64,000 bases of DNA from [Clostridium] symbiosum. Its GTDB lineage: Bacteria > Bacillota > Clostridia > Lachnospirales > Lachnospiraceae. Location of the stretch: contig CP143946.1 of NCBI GenBank assembly GCA_036419695.1, positions 821,001 through 885,000 of the forward strand. The letters are read 5' to 3'. Made by a program: the position numbers and the translations under genes. The notes below the pieces were generated by a model that saw only the letters and a program-made list of their open reading frames with translations, made no database searches and was not told where the DNA came from. Within the stretch, counting starts at the first letter, position 1; every line of letters begins with the position of its first letter. Of the stretch, positions 54,431 to 63,029 are shown piece by piece.

Positions 54431-54500
54431 TTGCCATTCCGTCTTCGCAAAGTTATAATTACAATACAAGTCGATGCCGTCTCAAGGCATCCTGATTTTT
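54431..54500 (+). promoter_or_regulatory. Promoter and attenuator-like hairpin before the Rpn nuclease gene
   Basis: TTGCCA (54431-54436) and TATAAT (54454-54459) are 17 bases apart. Just after the expected start, GATGCC (54473-54478) pairs with GGCATC (54486-54491), followed by CTGATTTTTAATT, a weak terminator. A second hairpin CAATGCA/TGCATTG follows at 54508-54525. Confidence 0.55.
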
Positions 54501-54609
54501 AATTCTGCAATGCAGTTTTGCATTGTAACCGGCAATTTCTGCCATAGTTCAACAGATAAAAGGATATGGCAGGAAAGACAGCTCCTGTCATAAAAGAGAG
54601 GAGTTACGG

Positions 54610-55449
54610 ATGGATAAAAGAAGCACAGCGGGCGGTTTCTGCAGCAGGATGGATTTTTATGAGGAACGCCGGAAGAAGGTTCAGCAGTTCAATATGACAA
54701 GCGATGTGTTTTGTGGAAAAGTGCTGGAGGACAGGAGCGCCTGTGAGGAGGTTATCAGGATAATACTGGACGAGCCGGGATTTACCGTCAAAGAGGTAAA
54801 GGCACAGTATTCGATCCGCAATGTTGAGAACCGTTCGGTGATTTTGGATATACTGGCGGAGGATATGAGCGGGAAACTGGTCAACATAGAGATGCAGATA
54901 CGAAATGACGGTGATAACCAGAGGAGGGTGAGATACTATCAGGCCAGCATCGACATGAGCTGCCTGGAAAAGGGAGTGCCCTATGAGGAGCTTCCGGATT
55001 TGTATCTGATTTTTATTACGGAAAAAGATTTTTTTGCACATAAGCTGGGAATCTATTATGTCGAGCGCAGGCTGAAGAATATCGGTAACACTGTGGATAA
55101 CGGAATCCATGAGATATATGCGAATCTGGAATGTGAATGCAGCAATGAAAAAATCAACGAATTGCTCTCTTATATGAAAAAGTCGGACAGTAGTTATCAA
55201 ACAGAGACATTTCCGAATGTTGTCAGGAGAGTGAAGTTTTTCAAGGAGAAAGAGAAAGGAGTAGAGAGTATGTGCAGAATATTGGAGGAAGAGCGAAATG
55301 AAGGAAGAGAAGAGGGGAGAAAGGAAGGCAGTGACCGGATCAACGAATTGATTCGGAGACTGTTAAAGGACGGAAGGAACGAAGATATGGTGAAATCCCT
55401 GGAAGAGCCGGAGTATCAGGAACAATTGTTGAAGGAATATAATCTGTAA
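54610..55449 (+). CDS. Rpn-family nuclease / PD-(D/E)XK transposase-like protein
   Basis: The 279-residue protein belongs to the Rpn/PDDEXK_2 group (recombination-promoting nucleases, often labelled putative transposases). The active-site pattern is visible as VILDILAED followed by NIEMQ (E-x-Q variant) near residues 78-98, and VRYYQASIDMSCLEKGVPYE after it. The C-terminal third is helical and charged (EEERNEGREEGRKEGSDRIN), a usual feature. There are no terminal repeats or other transposon genes, so it is a solitary copy. Such genes are common and multi-copy in Lachnospiraceae. Confidence 0.85.
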   Translation: MDKRSTAGGFCSRMDFYEERRKKVQQFNMTSDVFCGKVLEDRSACEEVIRIILDEPGFTVKEVKAQYSIRNVENRSVILDILAEDMSGKLVNIEMQIRNDGDNQRRVRYYQASIDMSCLEKGVPYEELPDLYLIFITEKDFFAHKLGIYYVERRLKNIGNTVDNGIHEIYANLECECSNEKINELLSYMKKSDSSYQTETFPNVVRRVKFFKEKEKGVESMCRILEEERNEGREEGRKEGSDRINELIRRLLKDGRNEDMVKSLEEPEYQEQLLKEYNL

Positions 55450-55477
55450 CGAAAGAACGCTCCGCGAGGATGCACAT

Positions 55478-55518
55478 GCCGCGCAGAGGGTAAATAATTG
55501 CTGAAGCAACTGCGCGGC
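55478..55518. terminator. Hairpin between convergent genes
   Basis: GCCGCGCAG (55478-55486) pairs with CTGCGCGGC (55510-55518), with an inner TTGC/GCAA hairpin. There is no T run. It separates the Rpn gene from the convergent amidohydrolase. Confidence 0.5.
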
Positions 55519-55536
55519 AGCGCAAGAGACTGTGAT

Positions 55537-56832
55537 TTATTTTATATAATCAAGATACTCCTCAATTGTAAGAGCCGGTGTAAAATCTTTAAGAATCTGT
55601 CCGGCTTCTTTTGCCTGGTTTGTCAGAAGGCGGTAAGCGGTAAGAGCCATCAGTTTGGCAGGATTTACAAAAGCCTTTTCCTCATCGGTCAGGCGGAAAT
55701 CTTTGCTGTGCAGTGCGCCCTCGAATCCGCCGAAGGTAAAATTAAGCACTGGCATCAGGTGGGTCAGATCGCCGACATCGGTGGAAGTCATATTTTCCTG
55801 ACCGGGTGTAATGGAAGTCCAGCGGATGGATTCACCGATGAGCCCGGCGGCGTCTATCATAACCTGATCCGGCAGGCGTTCGATGACGGGCAGATAGCCG
55901 GGTACATCTTTAATCTCAACCTTGGCGCCGATGGCATAGGCAGCCCCTTTGAAGGCGCGGTCCGTTTTCTCAGATACCTCGGCGACGGCTTTCAGGCTGC
56001 CGGCCCGCACCATCATATCGAGAACAGCTTTATCGGGCACGACGTTGACGGCAGAACCGGCCTCTTTCATAATTGGATGCACCCGGACATAATCTTTTTC
56101 CTGGAATGTTTCGCGTATCATGCCGAGAGCGCTGAGGGCAAGGGCGGCCGCATTCATTGCATTGATTCCCTCGTGGGGAGCTCCTGCCGCATGGGCGGCT
56201 TTGCCGTAAAATGTCGCCGTTTTTCCTATGAACCCGGTGCAGGCGTTGTTGCCGAGGACGAAATCATATTCACCGAAGGGGAGCATATGGGCGTGTGTGG
56301 TGATCGCCATATCAATGTCTTCAAAACAGCCGCGGGAGATCAGTTCGGCCTTTCCTCCGGAATGGGTGGAAATCTTTTTTTCCCTCAGTCCGCTGCGTAT
56401 ATCCTCACTGAGAAATTCCTCGGATGGTACGGCGAAAAAGGTGGCCAGTCCGTCCAGCTCACCGGCAACTTCCGGCGCCGTCAGGGCAATTGCGGCCCCG
56501 AGCATCGCTGTCATCTGGGCATGGTGGCCGCAGGCATGGCTCATTCCGTCGGGAGCGGCCTGTGGATGGGAAGGGCAGAGGATTCCATCCAGCTCACTGA
56601 TCAGGGCGAGATTCACGCCGCCCTCTTTGCCGATGGAAGCGCGGAGCCCTGTTCCGGCCAGTCCGGTACGGACGGATAAACCGAGCTTTTTCAGTTGTTC
56701 TGCAATAAAGGCAGAGGTATTCACCTCGGCAAATCCACGCTCTGCGCGGGTATAGAGTGTATTTCCCATGGAGATCAGTTCTTCACGGTGTTCATCAATG
56801 ATCTTTAATATCTGTTTTTCTGTCTCGTTCAT
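55537..56832 (-). CDS. M20 amidohydrolase, third copy (AbgB-like)
   Basis: The 431-residue metallohydrolase has LISELDGILCPSHPQ and MSHACGHHAQMTAMLGAAIA near residue 100 and FFAVPSEEF near residue 135. It differs from the two plus-strand enzymes by CGHH in place of CGHDCH and a longer N-terminal half, features closer to the AbgB / peptidase M20 domain protein 2 branch. It is on the minus strand downstream of an asparaginase. A 12-bp palindrome (56850-56875) lies in the gap. Confidence 0.9.
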   Translation of the reverse strand: MNETEKQILKIIDEHREELISMGNTLYTRAERGFAEVNTSAFIAEQLKKLGLSVRTGLAGTGLRASIGKEGGVNLALISELDGILCPSHPQAAPDGMSHACGHHAQMTAMLGAAIALTAPEVAGELDGLATFFAVPSEEFLSEDIRSGLREKKISTHSGGKAELISRGCFEDIDMAITTHAHMLPFGEYDFVLGNNACTGFIGKTATFYGKAAHAAGAPHEGINAMNAAALALSALGMIRETFQEKDYVRVHPIMKEAGSAVNVVPDKAVLDMMVRAGSLKAVAEVSEKTDRAFKGAAYAIGAKVEIKDVPGYLPVIERLPDQVMIDAAGLIGESIRWTSITPGQENMTSTDVGDLTHLMPVLNFTFGGFEGALHSKDFRLTDEEKAFVNPAKLMALTAYRLLTNQAKEAGQILKDFTPALTIEEYLDYIK

Positions 56833-56849
56833 GTTTTTCTCCTGTTGCT

Positions 56850-56875
56850 CAGAAAAATCATATGTGATTTTTCTG
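56850..56875. promoter_or_regulatory. Perfect palindrome between asparaginase and amidohydrolase genes
   Basis: CAGAAAAATCA-TATG-TGATTTTTCTG is an exact inverted repeat 18 bases upstream of the amidohydrolase start on the minus strand. It may be an mRNA processing hairpin or an operator. Confidence 0.55.
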
Positions 56876-56963
56876 AAGCCGCATTTATTTTCAGGTTTTA
56901 TTTTGTGAGTATCATTAGAATCTCAGGACGGGATTCTGCCCGGCCTCATGATTGGGAGGGCGG

Positions 56964-58004
56964 TTATTCTTCTTCGGTAATGGAAACCTCGCCTGCAATA
57001 TTCGTATTAAAAATTTCACGGACCTTTTCAGGATCATCCGTCTGTCCGAGAGCCCACATCAGTTTTGTGACAGCCGCTTCGGTTGTCATATCACGGCCCG
57101 GGATGACTCCGCATTCCAGCAGACGGCGTCCTACCTCGTAGATAGAGAAATCACTTGGTTCATACAGGCACTGGCTGCATGCCACGACACTGATACCGGC
57201 TTTTGTGAGCTGCTCCAGTTTTTCAAGCAGGTTTCTTCTGAAAAAGTGCAGTCCGCCTGCTCCGAATGCTTCCAGCACGATTCCGCGGTATCCCAGATTT
57301 TTCAGCGCATCAAAGATAGCCGGTTTGGTGTTTGGAATCAGCTTCAGCAAAAAAACGTCGGTGGAAATGCTGTCATTTAATACGGCGCGGCAGGAGCCTG
57401 CGGTTGGCGGATCGGCAAGCGGGGCGGAAGATACCGGCTTTTCCGGCTCATGATATCTGCGCATCCCATTGGCGAAGACCTCTGCCAGATAGGGGGCATT
57501 TACACTCTCAAAAGCTTCGAAACCAAGTGTCCTCACCTTGACGGCGCGGCAGCCCAGCATAATCCGGCGGTTGAATGCCACACAGACGCCGTTTATTTTG
57601 GCATCAATGGCGGCAAAGGCCGAGTAAAGATTGTTTCGCGCATCGGTCAGCATGTTGTCGATGGGCATCTGTGAGCCGGTCAGCACAACGGGGATGGGCA
57701 GGTTCTGGAGCATGAAAGACAGCATGGAGGAGGTATATGCCATGGTGTCGGTTCCGTGGGTGACGACAATACCGTCATAAATATCCAGATTTTCGAAGAT
57801 ATTGCGGGCTATTTTTCTCCATTCCTCCGCCTGGATATTGGAACTGTCCAGACTGAGAAGTTCACGGCAGGTGATTTCATAGCGCGATGTTAAATCTCCC
57901 ATATAAGAAAGCAGCTCGTCCGCATTCATCTCGGGTTCGAGGCCGTTAGTGCCTTCTTTCGAGGCGATGGTGCCTCCTGTGGTGAATAGTAATATTTTTT
58001 TCAT
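56964..58004 (-). CDS. Asparaginase (type I-like)
   Basis: The 346-residue enzyme deaminates asparagine to aspartate. Both catalytic threonine motifs are present: LLFTTGGTIASKEGTNGLEP at the N-terminus and DGIVVTHGTDTMAYTSSML near residue 80. The lack of a signal peptide suggests a cytosolic enzyme. Its product would feed ammonia and aspartate. It leads a two-gene minus-strand unit with the third amidohydrolase. Confidence 0.93.
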   Translation of the reverse strand: MKKILLFTTGGTIASKEGTNGLEPEMNADELLSYMGDLTSRYEITCRELLSLDSSNIQAEEWRKIARNIFENLDIYDGIVVTHGTDTMAYTSSMLSFMLQNLPIPVVLTGSQMPIDNMLTDARNNLYSAFAAIDAKINGVCVAFNRRIMLGCRAVKVRTLGFEAFESVNAPYLAEVFANGMRRYHEPEKPVSSAPLADPPTAGSCRAVLNDSISTDVFLLKLIPNTKPAIFDALKNLGYRGIVLEAFGAGGLHFFRRNLLEKLEQLTKAGISVVACSQCLYEPSDFSIYEVGRRLLECGVIPGRDMTTEAAVTKLMWALGQTDDPEKVREIFNTNIAGEVSITEEE

Positions 58005-58031
58005 ACTGTTTTACCGTCCTTTATATTCACA

Positions 58032-58060
58032 AGTATACAGGAAACAATATAGACTGGCAA
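58032..58060 (-). promoter_or_regulatory. Promoter of the asparaginase unit
   Basis: On the minus strand TTGCCA (58060-58055) and TATACT (58037-58032) are 17 bases apart, about 30 bases before the start codon. Confidence 0.7.
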
Positions 58061-58195
58061 GGGGAAGAACGGCAGCTGAAGATGCAAAAGAGGTACCGGG
58101 TAAAGCCGGATAGGCCATGATGTGATATCCCCAATAGACAGTGGGAGAGCCGTTTTTTGACGAAGTCCGTATAGCTGTTCGGAATGCAGCCCCGA

Positions 58196-58224
58196 TTGAC
58201 TTTTTTCAATTCCTATATTAAGAT
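58196..58224 (+). promoter_or_regulatory. Possible promoter of the YcxB-tsa operon
   Basis: TTGACT (58196-58201) and TAAGAT (58219-58224) are 17 bases apart. The rest of the 313-base divergent space (58005-58317) holds no gene. Confidence 0.5.
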
Positions 58225-58317
58225 GTGGGAAGGAAATATTGGTGTTTTGTCTCTTCACTATTTATCCTTGCCCGGCAGGGCGGAGAGATAGGACGCCGGA
58301 GAAAAGAGGCGTGTAAT

Positions 58318-58809
58318 ATGGATTTACGAATTAAAGTAACGGCAAGGGAGATTTTCCTGTTTTCGCTTCACCACTATTACCATTCCACAGCGGGCGCTAT
58401 CAGCATCGGCTGTTCGGTGCTGGCTCTTGGAGCAGTGGCAGCCACCTGGTCCGCGCAGCCTGGCTATATGAAGGGTGTTCTGGCCCTGGCAGTCATATTG
58501 ATCGCAGCGACCCAGCCGTTTGTCCTGTACAGGAAAGCCGGCAAGGAGACGCTGGATCCCCAGAGATCTAAGGAAACCCATTTTAAAATAGATTATAACG
58601 GACTGAGGGTACACCAGGGGAAGGATAAGGCCGTAATCCGGTGGAACCAGATTGTAAAGGTGGGAAAGATATCGGATATTTATATCTTGTATCTGACCAA
58701 GGACAGGGCATACCTGTTCCCGGAACGGGTACTCGACGGGAGCAAAAAAGAGCAGTTTCTGAACGTAATCAGAGAGTATGTCCCGGCAGAAAAGAGGAAA
58801 GGGATCTGA
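58318..58809 (+). CDS. YcxB-like membrane protein
   Basis: The 163-residue protein has two membrane helices (about 24-42 and 48-66) and a C-terminal domain (FKIDYNGLRVHQGKDKAVIR, WNQIVKVGKISDIYILYLTK) typical of the YcxB family. The function is unknown. The start at 58318 lies after AAAAGAGGCGTGTAAT. It runs directly into tsaE, one base apart, so it is the first gene of the tsa operon. Confidence 0.8.
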   Translation: MDLRIKVTAREIFLFSLHHYYHSTAGAISIGCSVLALGAVAATWSAQPGYMKGVLALAVILIAATQPFVLYRKAGKETLDPQRSKETHFKIDYNGLRVHQGKDKAVIRWNQIVKVGKISDIYILYLTKDRAYLFPERVLDGSKKEQFLNVIREYVPAEKRKGI

Positions 58810-58810
58810 G

Positions 58811-59239
58811 ATGACAATAGAGACATTTACACCGGAAGAAACATTTGAACTGGGGGCGAACCTGGGAAAGAAAGCAAAGCCGGGAGAGGTGTACTGCTTA
58901 AACGGAGATCTGGGAGTAGGAAAGACCGTATTTACCCAGGGTTTTGCGAAAGGACTCGGCATTGAGGGGCCGGTGAGCAGCCCTACGTTTACCATTGTCC
59001 AGCAATACGATGACGGACGTCTTCCACTTTATCACTTTGACGTCTATCGGATTGGAGACATCAGTGAGATGGATGAAATCGGCTATGAGGACTGTTTTTA
59101 CGGTGATGGAGTCAGCCTGATAGAGTGGTCCAACCTGATCGAGGAAATTCTGCCGGAACAGCTTACTCAAATTCGGATTGAGAAGGATTTGGAAAAGGGT
59201 TTTGACTACCGCAAAATAACCGTGGAGGAAAGAAAATGA
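58811..59239 (+). CDS. tsaE: tRNA t6A biosynthesis ATPase TsaE
   Basis: The 142-residue P-loop protein is needed for the t6A37 modification of ANN-decoding tRNAs. Walker A is LNGDLGVGKTVFTQGFAKGL near residue 35; SSPTFTIVQQYDDGRLPLYH and HFDVYRI follow. It overlaps tsaB by four bases. It acts with TsaB and TsaD, both in this window. Confidence 0.95.
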   Translation: MTIETFTPEETFELGANLGKKAKPGEVYCLNGDLGVGKTVFTQGFAKGLGIEGPVSSPTFTIVQQYDDGRLPLYHFDVYRIGDISEMDEIGYEDCFYGDGVSLIEWSNLIEEILPEQLTQIRIEKDLEKGFDYRKITVEERK

Positions 59240-59991
59240 GAATTCTTGGAATCGAAAGTTCATCTCTGGTGGCCTCGGTGGCCATTGTGACGGACGACGT
59301 TGTTACGGCAGAATATACGGTGAATTTAAAGAAAACGCACTCACAGACGCTGCTGCCCATGATCGATCAGATGATGGGGATGCTGGAGGAGGAACTGGCT
59401 ACCGTTGACGCCATCGCTGTCTCGGGAGGACCCGGGTCTTTTACCGGACTCCGCATCGGCTCAGCGACGGGGAAAGGGCTGGGGCTGGCGTTAGGAAAAC
59501 CGCTGATCCATGTCCCGACGATGGATGCAATGGCCTATAATCTCTATGGGACTTCTTCATTGATTTGTCCGATCATGGATGCGAGAAGAAACCAGGTCTA
59601 TACAGGTCTCTACCATTACCGCGATTCATTCGAGGTGGTCAGGGAACAGTGGCCGGCGGATATTAGGGAGCTGGCAGAAGAACTTAACCGGATTGGGGAA
59701 AAAGTCATTTTTCTCGGTGACGGGGTGCCTGTCTGCCGGCATATAATAGAAGAGGAAATAAAGGTTCCCTGTGAGTTTGCACCGGCCCATGTAAACCGGC
59801 AGAGAGCAGCGGCTGTGGCAGCCCTGGGAGCTGTTTATTACAGTCAGGGCAAAATAGAGGATGCGTCGGAACATAAGCCGGACTATTTGCGCAAATCCCA
59901 GGCAGAACGGGAACGCGAGGTAGCGGAACGCCAGGGAGAAATGGATAAACTGGCGGCAGGAATCGTGGTAGTGGAGAAAAGCGGGGAGTAA
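59236..59991 (+). CDS. tsaB: tRNA t6A biosynthesis protein TsaB
   Basis: The 251-residue ASKHA-fold partner of TsaD has MRILGIESSSLVASVAIVTD at the start and AVSGGPGSFTGLRIGSATGK near residue 63. It lacks the metal ligands of TsaD, as is normal. It overlaps tsaE by four bases and is followed by rimI after five bases. Confidence 0.95.
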   Translation: MRILGIESSSLVASVAIVTDDVVTAEYTVNLKKTHSQTLLPMIDQMMGMLEEELATVDAIAVSGGPGSFTGLRIGSATGKGLGLALGKPLIHVPTMDAMAYNLYGTSSLICPIMDARRNQVYTGLYHYRDSFEVVREQWPADIRELAEELNRIGEKVIFLGDGVPVCRHIIEEEIKVPCEFAPAHVNRQRAAAVAALGAVYYSQGKIEDASEHKPDYLRKSQAEREREVAERQGEMDKLAAGIVVVEKSGE

Positions 59992-59996
59992 TAGAA

Positions 59997-60437
59997 ATGG
60001 CGTCGATTCGTTTGATGGAGCTTAAGGATTTACAGGACGTGGCGGAACTGGAGCAGAAAAGTTTTACCGTACCCTGGTCCGGGAAACTTCTCGAAGAGTG
60101 CCTGGAGAGTCCTTTTGACAAGGTTTGGGTGTTGGAAGAAGGAGGAAAAATCAAGGGGTACTGCAACTTCCGCGTGATAGCCGGGGAGGGTGAACTGATG
60201 AGAATTGCCGTCCTGCCTGCGTCCAGGGGGAGGGGGTACGGCAGGGAGCTTATGGAAATCCTGGCTGAGTATGCCAGCATAAACCAGGTGGAAGAAATCA
60301 GTTTAGAGGTAAGAGCTTCCAACAGCTCAGCCATAAATCTTTATAAATCATACGGTTTCAAAACAGAAGCAGTCAGAAAAAGGTATTATACCGATCCTGC
60401 AGAGGATGCACTCATTATGTGGCGCCGTAACAGTTGA
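59997..60437 (+). CDS. rimI: Ribosomal protein S18 alanine N-acetyltransferase
   Basis: The 146-residue GNAT enzyme has the acetyl-CoA loop in RIAVLPASRGRGYGRELMEI near residue 65 and the C-terminal YKSYGFKTEAVRKRYYTDPA typical of RimI. It acetylates S18 in E. coli; genes next to tsaB are its standard place. It ends in a terminator. Confidence 0.92.
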   Translation: MASIRLMELKDLQDVAELEQKSFTVPWSGKLLEECLESPFDKVWVLEEGGKIKGYCNFRVIAGEGELMRIAVLPASRGRGYGRELMEILAEYASINQVEEISLEVRASNSSAINLYKSYGFKTEAVRKRYYTDPAEDALIMWRRNS

Positions 60438-60480
60438 AAAAATTACCACCTGAAATCGTGAATAAACCAGATATAATGTA

Positions 60481-60511
60481 GGAGTATCCCTGACGGCGAT
60501 GCTCCTTTTTT
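60481..60511 (+). terminator. Terminator after rimI
   Basis: GGAGTATC (60481-60488) pairs with GATGCTCC (60498-60505), one G-T wobble, then six T. Confidence 0.8.
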
Positions 60512-60647
60512 CTCTGCAGCAGGGAAAATCAGAGCTTCGGAAGCCGGACGGGAAAAACGAGATAAAAAATAAAATGGTCCGGTCAGGAAAAAGAGGGACA
60601 AGTTAAAAAAACAGGTGACACACGATAAGAAGAAAGGCGAGGATATT

Positions 60648-60890
60648 ATGAGAAAGTACAAAGAAAATGGACAACTGGAAGCTGTCTGCTGTAACATGTG
60701 CGGGAAAAAGATGGTTGTGAAGGACGGAATCCTGAGAGAAGGGGCTGCCCGCTTTGACTATGTGTGGGATTATTTCTCGGAAAAGGATGGAGAAGTGCAT
60801 CATTTTGATCTCTGTGAGGAATGTTATGACAGGATGACGGCGGAATTCTGTATTCCGGTGGATATTGAGGAGCAGGTAGAGCTTTTGTGA
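60648..60890 (+). CDS. Small zinc-ribbon-like protein
   Basis: The 80-residue protein has CCNMCGKKM near residue 14 and LCEECYDRM near residue 61, a spaced CxxC pair that probably binds zinc. Between them is an acidic and aromatic stretch (YVWDYFSEKDGEVHHFD). No enzymatic motif is seen. GGCGAGGATATT precedes the ATG at 60648; an upstream in-frame start at 60615 lacks a better site. Similar small proteins of unknown function occur in Lachnospiraceae. Confidence 0.7.
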   Translation: MRKYKENGQLEAVCCNMCGKKMVVKDGILREGAARFDYVWDYFSEKDGEVHHFDLCEECYDRMTAEFCIPVDIEEQVELL

Positions 60891-60925
60891 CAGGATTAAT
60901 ATGTGAAATCCCCTTGGGGGATACA

Positions 60926-60936
60926 TCCGTTTGAAC
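60926..60936. repeat. End fragment of the 193-base repeat family
   Basis: TGAACAGTAAC is 11 of the 12 bases of the right terminal repeat seen at 44323-44334, lying alone in an intergenic space. It may be chance; it is listed because the same sequence recurs at several gene borders. Confidence 0.35.
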
Positions 60937-60980
60937 AGTAACTCAATCACTCCTGTTTCCCAACTAAATCCTCCTCCCCC

Positions 60981-61010
60981 TTGCAACCTGGCTTCCTTTT
61001 ATGGTATGAT
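60981..61010 (+). promoter_or_regulatory. Promoter of ribonuclease Z and tsaD
   Basis: TTGCAA (60981-60986) and TATGAT (61005-61010) are 18 bases apart, giving a leader of about 40 bases. Confidence 0.6.
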
Positions 61011-61055
61011 TTGGGAGAACTATTTGACAGGATGTAATAGAAAAGAGGATTTTAC

Positions 61056-61967
61056 ATGTTAGACGTTTGTCTGCTGGGAACAGGGGGAATGATGCCGCTG
61101 CCGTATAGGTGGCTGACATCGCTGATGACCCGCTGTGACGGGAGCAATTTATTAATAGACTGCGGTGAAGGAACCCAGGTGGCGCTGAAGGAGAAGGGAT
61201 GGAGCCCAAAACCGATCGATGTAATGTGCTTTACCCATTACCACGCGGATCATATCAGCGGTCTTCCGGGCCTTTTGCTGACAATGGGAAATGCGGAGCG
61301 GACAGAGCCCGTGATTATGATTGGACCGAAGGGACTGGAACGGGTGGTCGGCGCTCTCAGGACAATAGCGCCGGAACTTCCGTTCCCGCTTCAATTTATT
61401 GAGATGACGGAACCAAGGGAAAAATTTGAAATAGGACCTTATGTGATCGACGCATACAAGGTGAACCATAATGTCACCTGTTATGGATATTCTGTTTCCA
61501 TTCCAAGAAAGGGACGGTTTGATGTGGAGCGCGCAAGAGAGCAGCAGATCCCCCAGAAGTTCTGGAACAGGCTTCAGAAAGGTGAGATTGTGGAGGACGG
61601 CGGACGCACCCTGACGCCGGATATGGTTTTAGGAGCTGCCAGAAAAGGAATCCGCGTCACATACTGTACGGACACCAGACCGGTTCCCGTGATTGCGGAA
61701 TATGCGCAGGATGCGGATCTGTTTATCTGTGAAGGAATGTACGGCGAGGACGGAAAGGAGTCCAAGGCCAGAGAATACAAGCATATGACGATGTATGAGG
61801 CGGCAAACCTCGCAAAGACGGCGAAACCCGCGCGGATGTGGCTTACCCATTACAGTCCTTCCCTCACCAGACCGGAAGAATATATGGATAAGGTCAGAGA
61901 GATATTCCCTGAGGCGAAAGCGGCAAGGGACGGCTGGACGGCAGAGCTGGGTTTTGAAGAAGACTAG
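61056..61967 (+). CDS. rnz: Ribonuclease Z (tRNA 3-prime processing)
   Basis: The 303-residue metallo-beta-lactamase fold nuclease removes 3-prime trailers from tRNA precursors. The metal motif is [20 protein letters not shown] near residue 58, with further ligands in the [10 protein letters not shown] region near 138, [10 protein letters not shown] near 208 and LTHYSP near 265. Start [20 protein letters not shown] is canonical. It ends 22 bases before tsaD. Confidence 0.92.
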   Translation: MLDVCLLGTGGMMPLPYRWLTSLMTRCDGSNLLIDCGEGTQVALKEKGWSPKPIDVMCFTHYHADHISGLPGLLLTMGNAERTEPVIMIGPKGLERVVGALRTIAPELPFPLQFIEMTEPREKFEIGPYVIDAYKVNHNVTCYGYSVSIPRKGRFDVERAREQQIPQKFWNRLQKGEIVEDGGRTLTPDMVLGAARKGIRVTYCTDTRPVPVIAEYAQDADLFICEGMYGEDGKESKAREYKHMTMYEAANLAKTAKPARMWLTHYSPSLTRPEEYMDKVREIFPEAKAARDGWTAELGFEED

Positions 61968-61989
61968 GAAGCGGGAGGAAGAAAACGCC

Positions 61990-63027
61990 ATGAAAAAACA
62001 TACAACAGATGAAGATGTTTATATTCTTGCAATTGAAAGCTCCTGTGACGAGACCGCAGCCTCCGTGGTGAAAAACGGCCGCCAGGTGCTCTCGAATGTC
62101 ATATCGTCACAAATTGACCTTCATACACTCTATGGAGGGGTAGTTCCGGAGATTGCCTCCAGGAAACATATAGAGAAGATCAACCAGGTAATAGAAAGTG
62201 CCCTGAAAGAGGCGGACATGACCCTGGAGGAAATTACGGCAATTGCAGTCACCTACGGGCCCGGCCTGGTGGGTGCGCTTTTAGTTGGGGTGGCCGAGGC
62301 GAAGGCATTGGCTTATGCCGCTAAAAAACCACTGGTAGGAGTCCATCATATAGAAGGGCACGTATCGGCCAATTTTATTGAGAATGCAGATTTGGAGCCT
62401 CCGTTTGTCTGCCTTATCGTATCCGGAGGGCATACACACCTTGTAATCGTGAAGGATTACGGAGAATTTGAGATTATTGGAAGAACAAGGGATGACGCCG
62501 CCGGGGAGGCTTTTGACAAAGTGGCAAGGGCTGTGGGTCTGGGCTATCCGGGAGGGCCTAAGGTGGATAAGGCCGCACAGGGCGGAAATAAACATGCTGT
62601 GGAATTTCCGAGAGCCAAAGTCGGGGAGAATCCCTATGACTTCAGCTTCAGCGGCTTAAAGTCGGCTGTTCTTAACTATATTAATCATGCGAAAATGACG
62701 GGAGAAGAGATTGCCGTTCCCGACCTCGCAGCCTCATTTCAGAACGCCGTAGTGGAAGTTCTGGTCACAAGGACAATCGCAGCAGCCAGGGAATATGGCT
62801 ATGACAAGGTTGCGATCGCCGGAGGCGTTGCATCGAATACGGCCCTCAGGGAAGGAATGGAGGAGGCCTGCCGCAAAGCCGGGCTCAAATTCTATCATCC
62901 GTCCCCCATTTACTGTACGGATAATGCGGCGATGATTGGTGTTGCGGCCTATTATGAATACATCAATGGTTCCCGGGCCGGCTGGGATCTTAATGCAGTG
63001 CCGAATCTGAAGCTGGGGGAACGCTGA
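61990..63027 (+). CDS. tsaD: tRNA N6-adenosine threonylcarbamoyltransferase TsaD
   Basis: The 345-residue enzyme transfers the threonylcarbamoyl group to A37. It has [20 protein letters not shown] at the start, the metal ligands [11 protein letters not shown] near residue 118, and [15 protein letters not shown] and [16 protein letters not shown] further on. The start at 61990 has GGGAGGAAG; the frame is open to 61795 but that part overlaps rnz. It works with TsaB and TsaE encoded 2.5 kb upstream. Confidence 0.97.
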   Translation: MKKHTTDEDVYILAIESSCDETAASVVKNGRQVLSNVISSQIDLHTLYGGVVPEIASRKHIEKINQVIESALKEADMTLEEITAIAVTYGPGLVGALLVGVAEAKALAYAAKKPLVGVHHIEGHVSANFIENADLEPPFVCLIVSGGHTHLVIVKDYGEFEIIGRTRDDAAGEAFDKVARAVGLGYPGGPKVDKAAQGGNKHAVEFPRAKVGENPYDFSFSGLKSAVLNYINHAKMTGEEIAVPDLAASFQNAVVEVLVTRTIAAAREYGYDKVAIAGGVASNTALREGMEEACRKAGLKFYHPSPIYCTDNAAMIGVAAYYEYINGSRAGWDLNAVPNLKLGER

Positions 63028-63029
63028 CG

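Noticed and set aside
55498..56679. 393-codon plus-strand open frame
   Set aside because: It is antisense to the well supported M20 amidohydrolase with ACGHHAQM and has no start site of its own.
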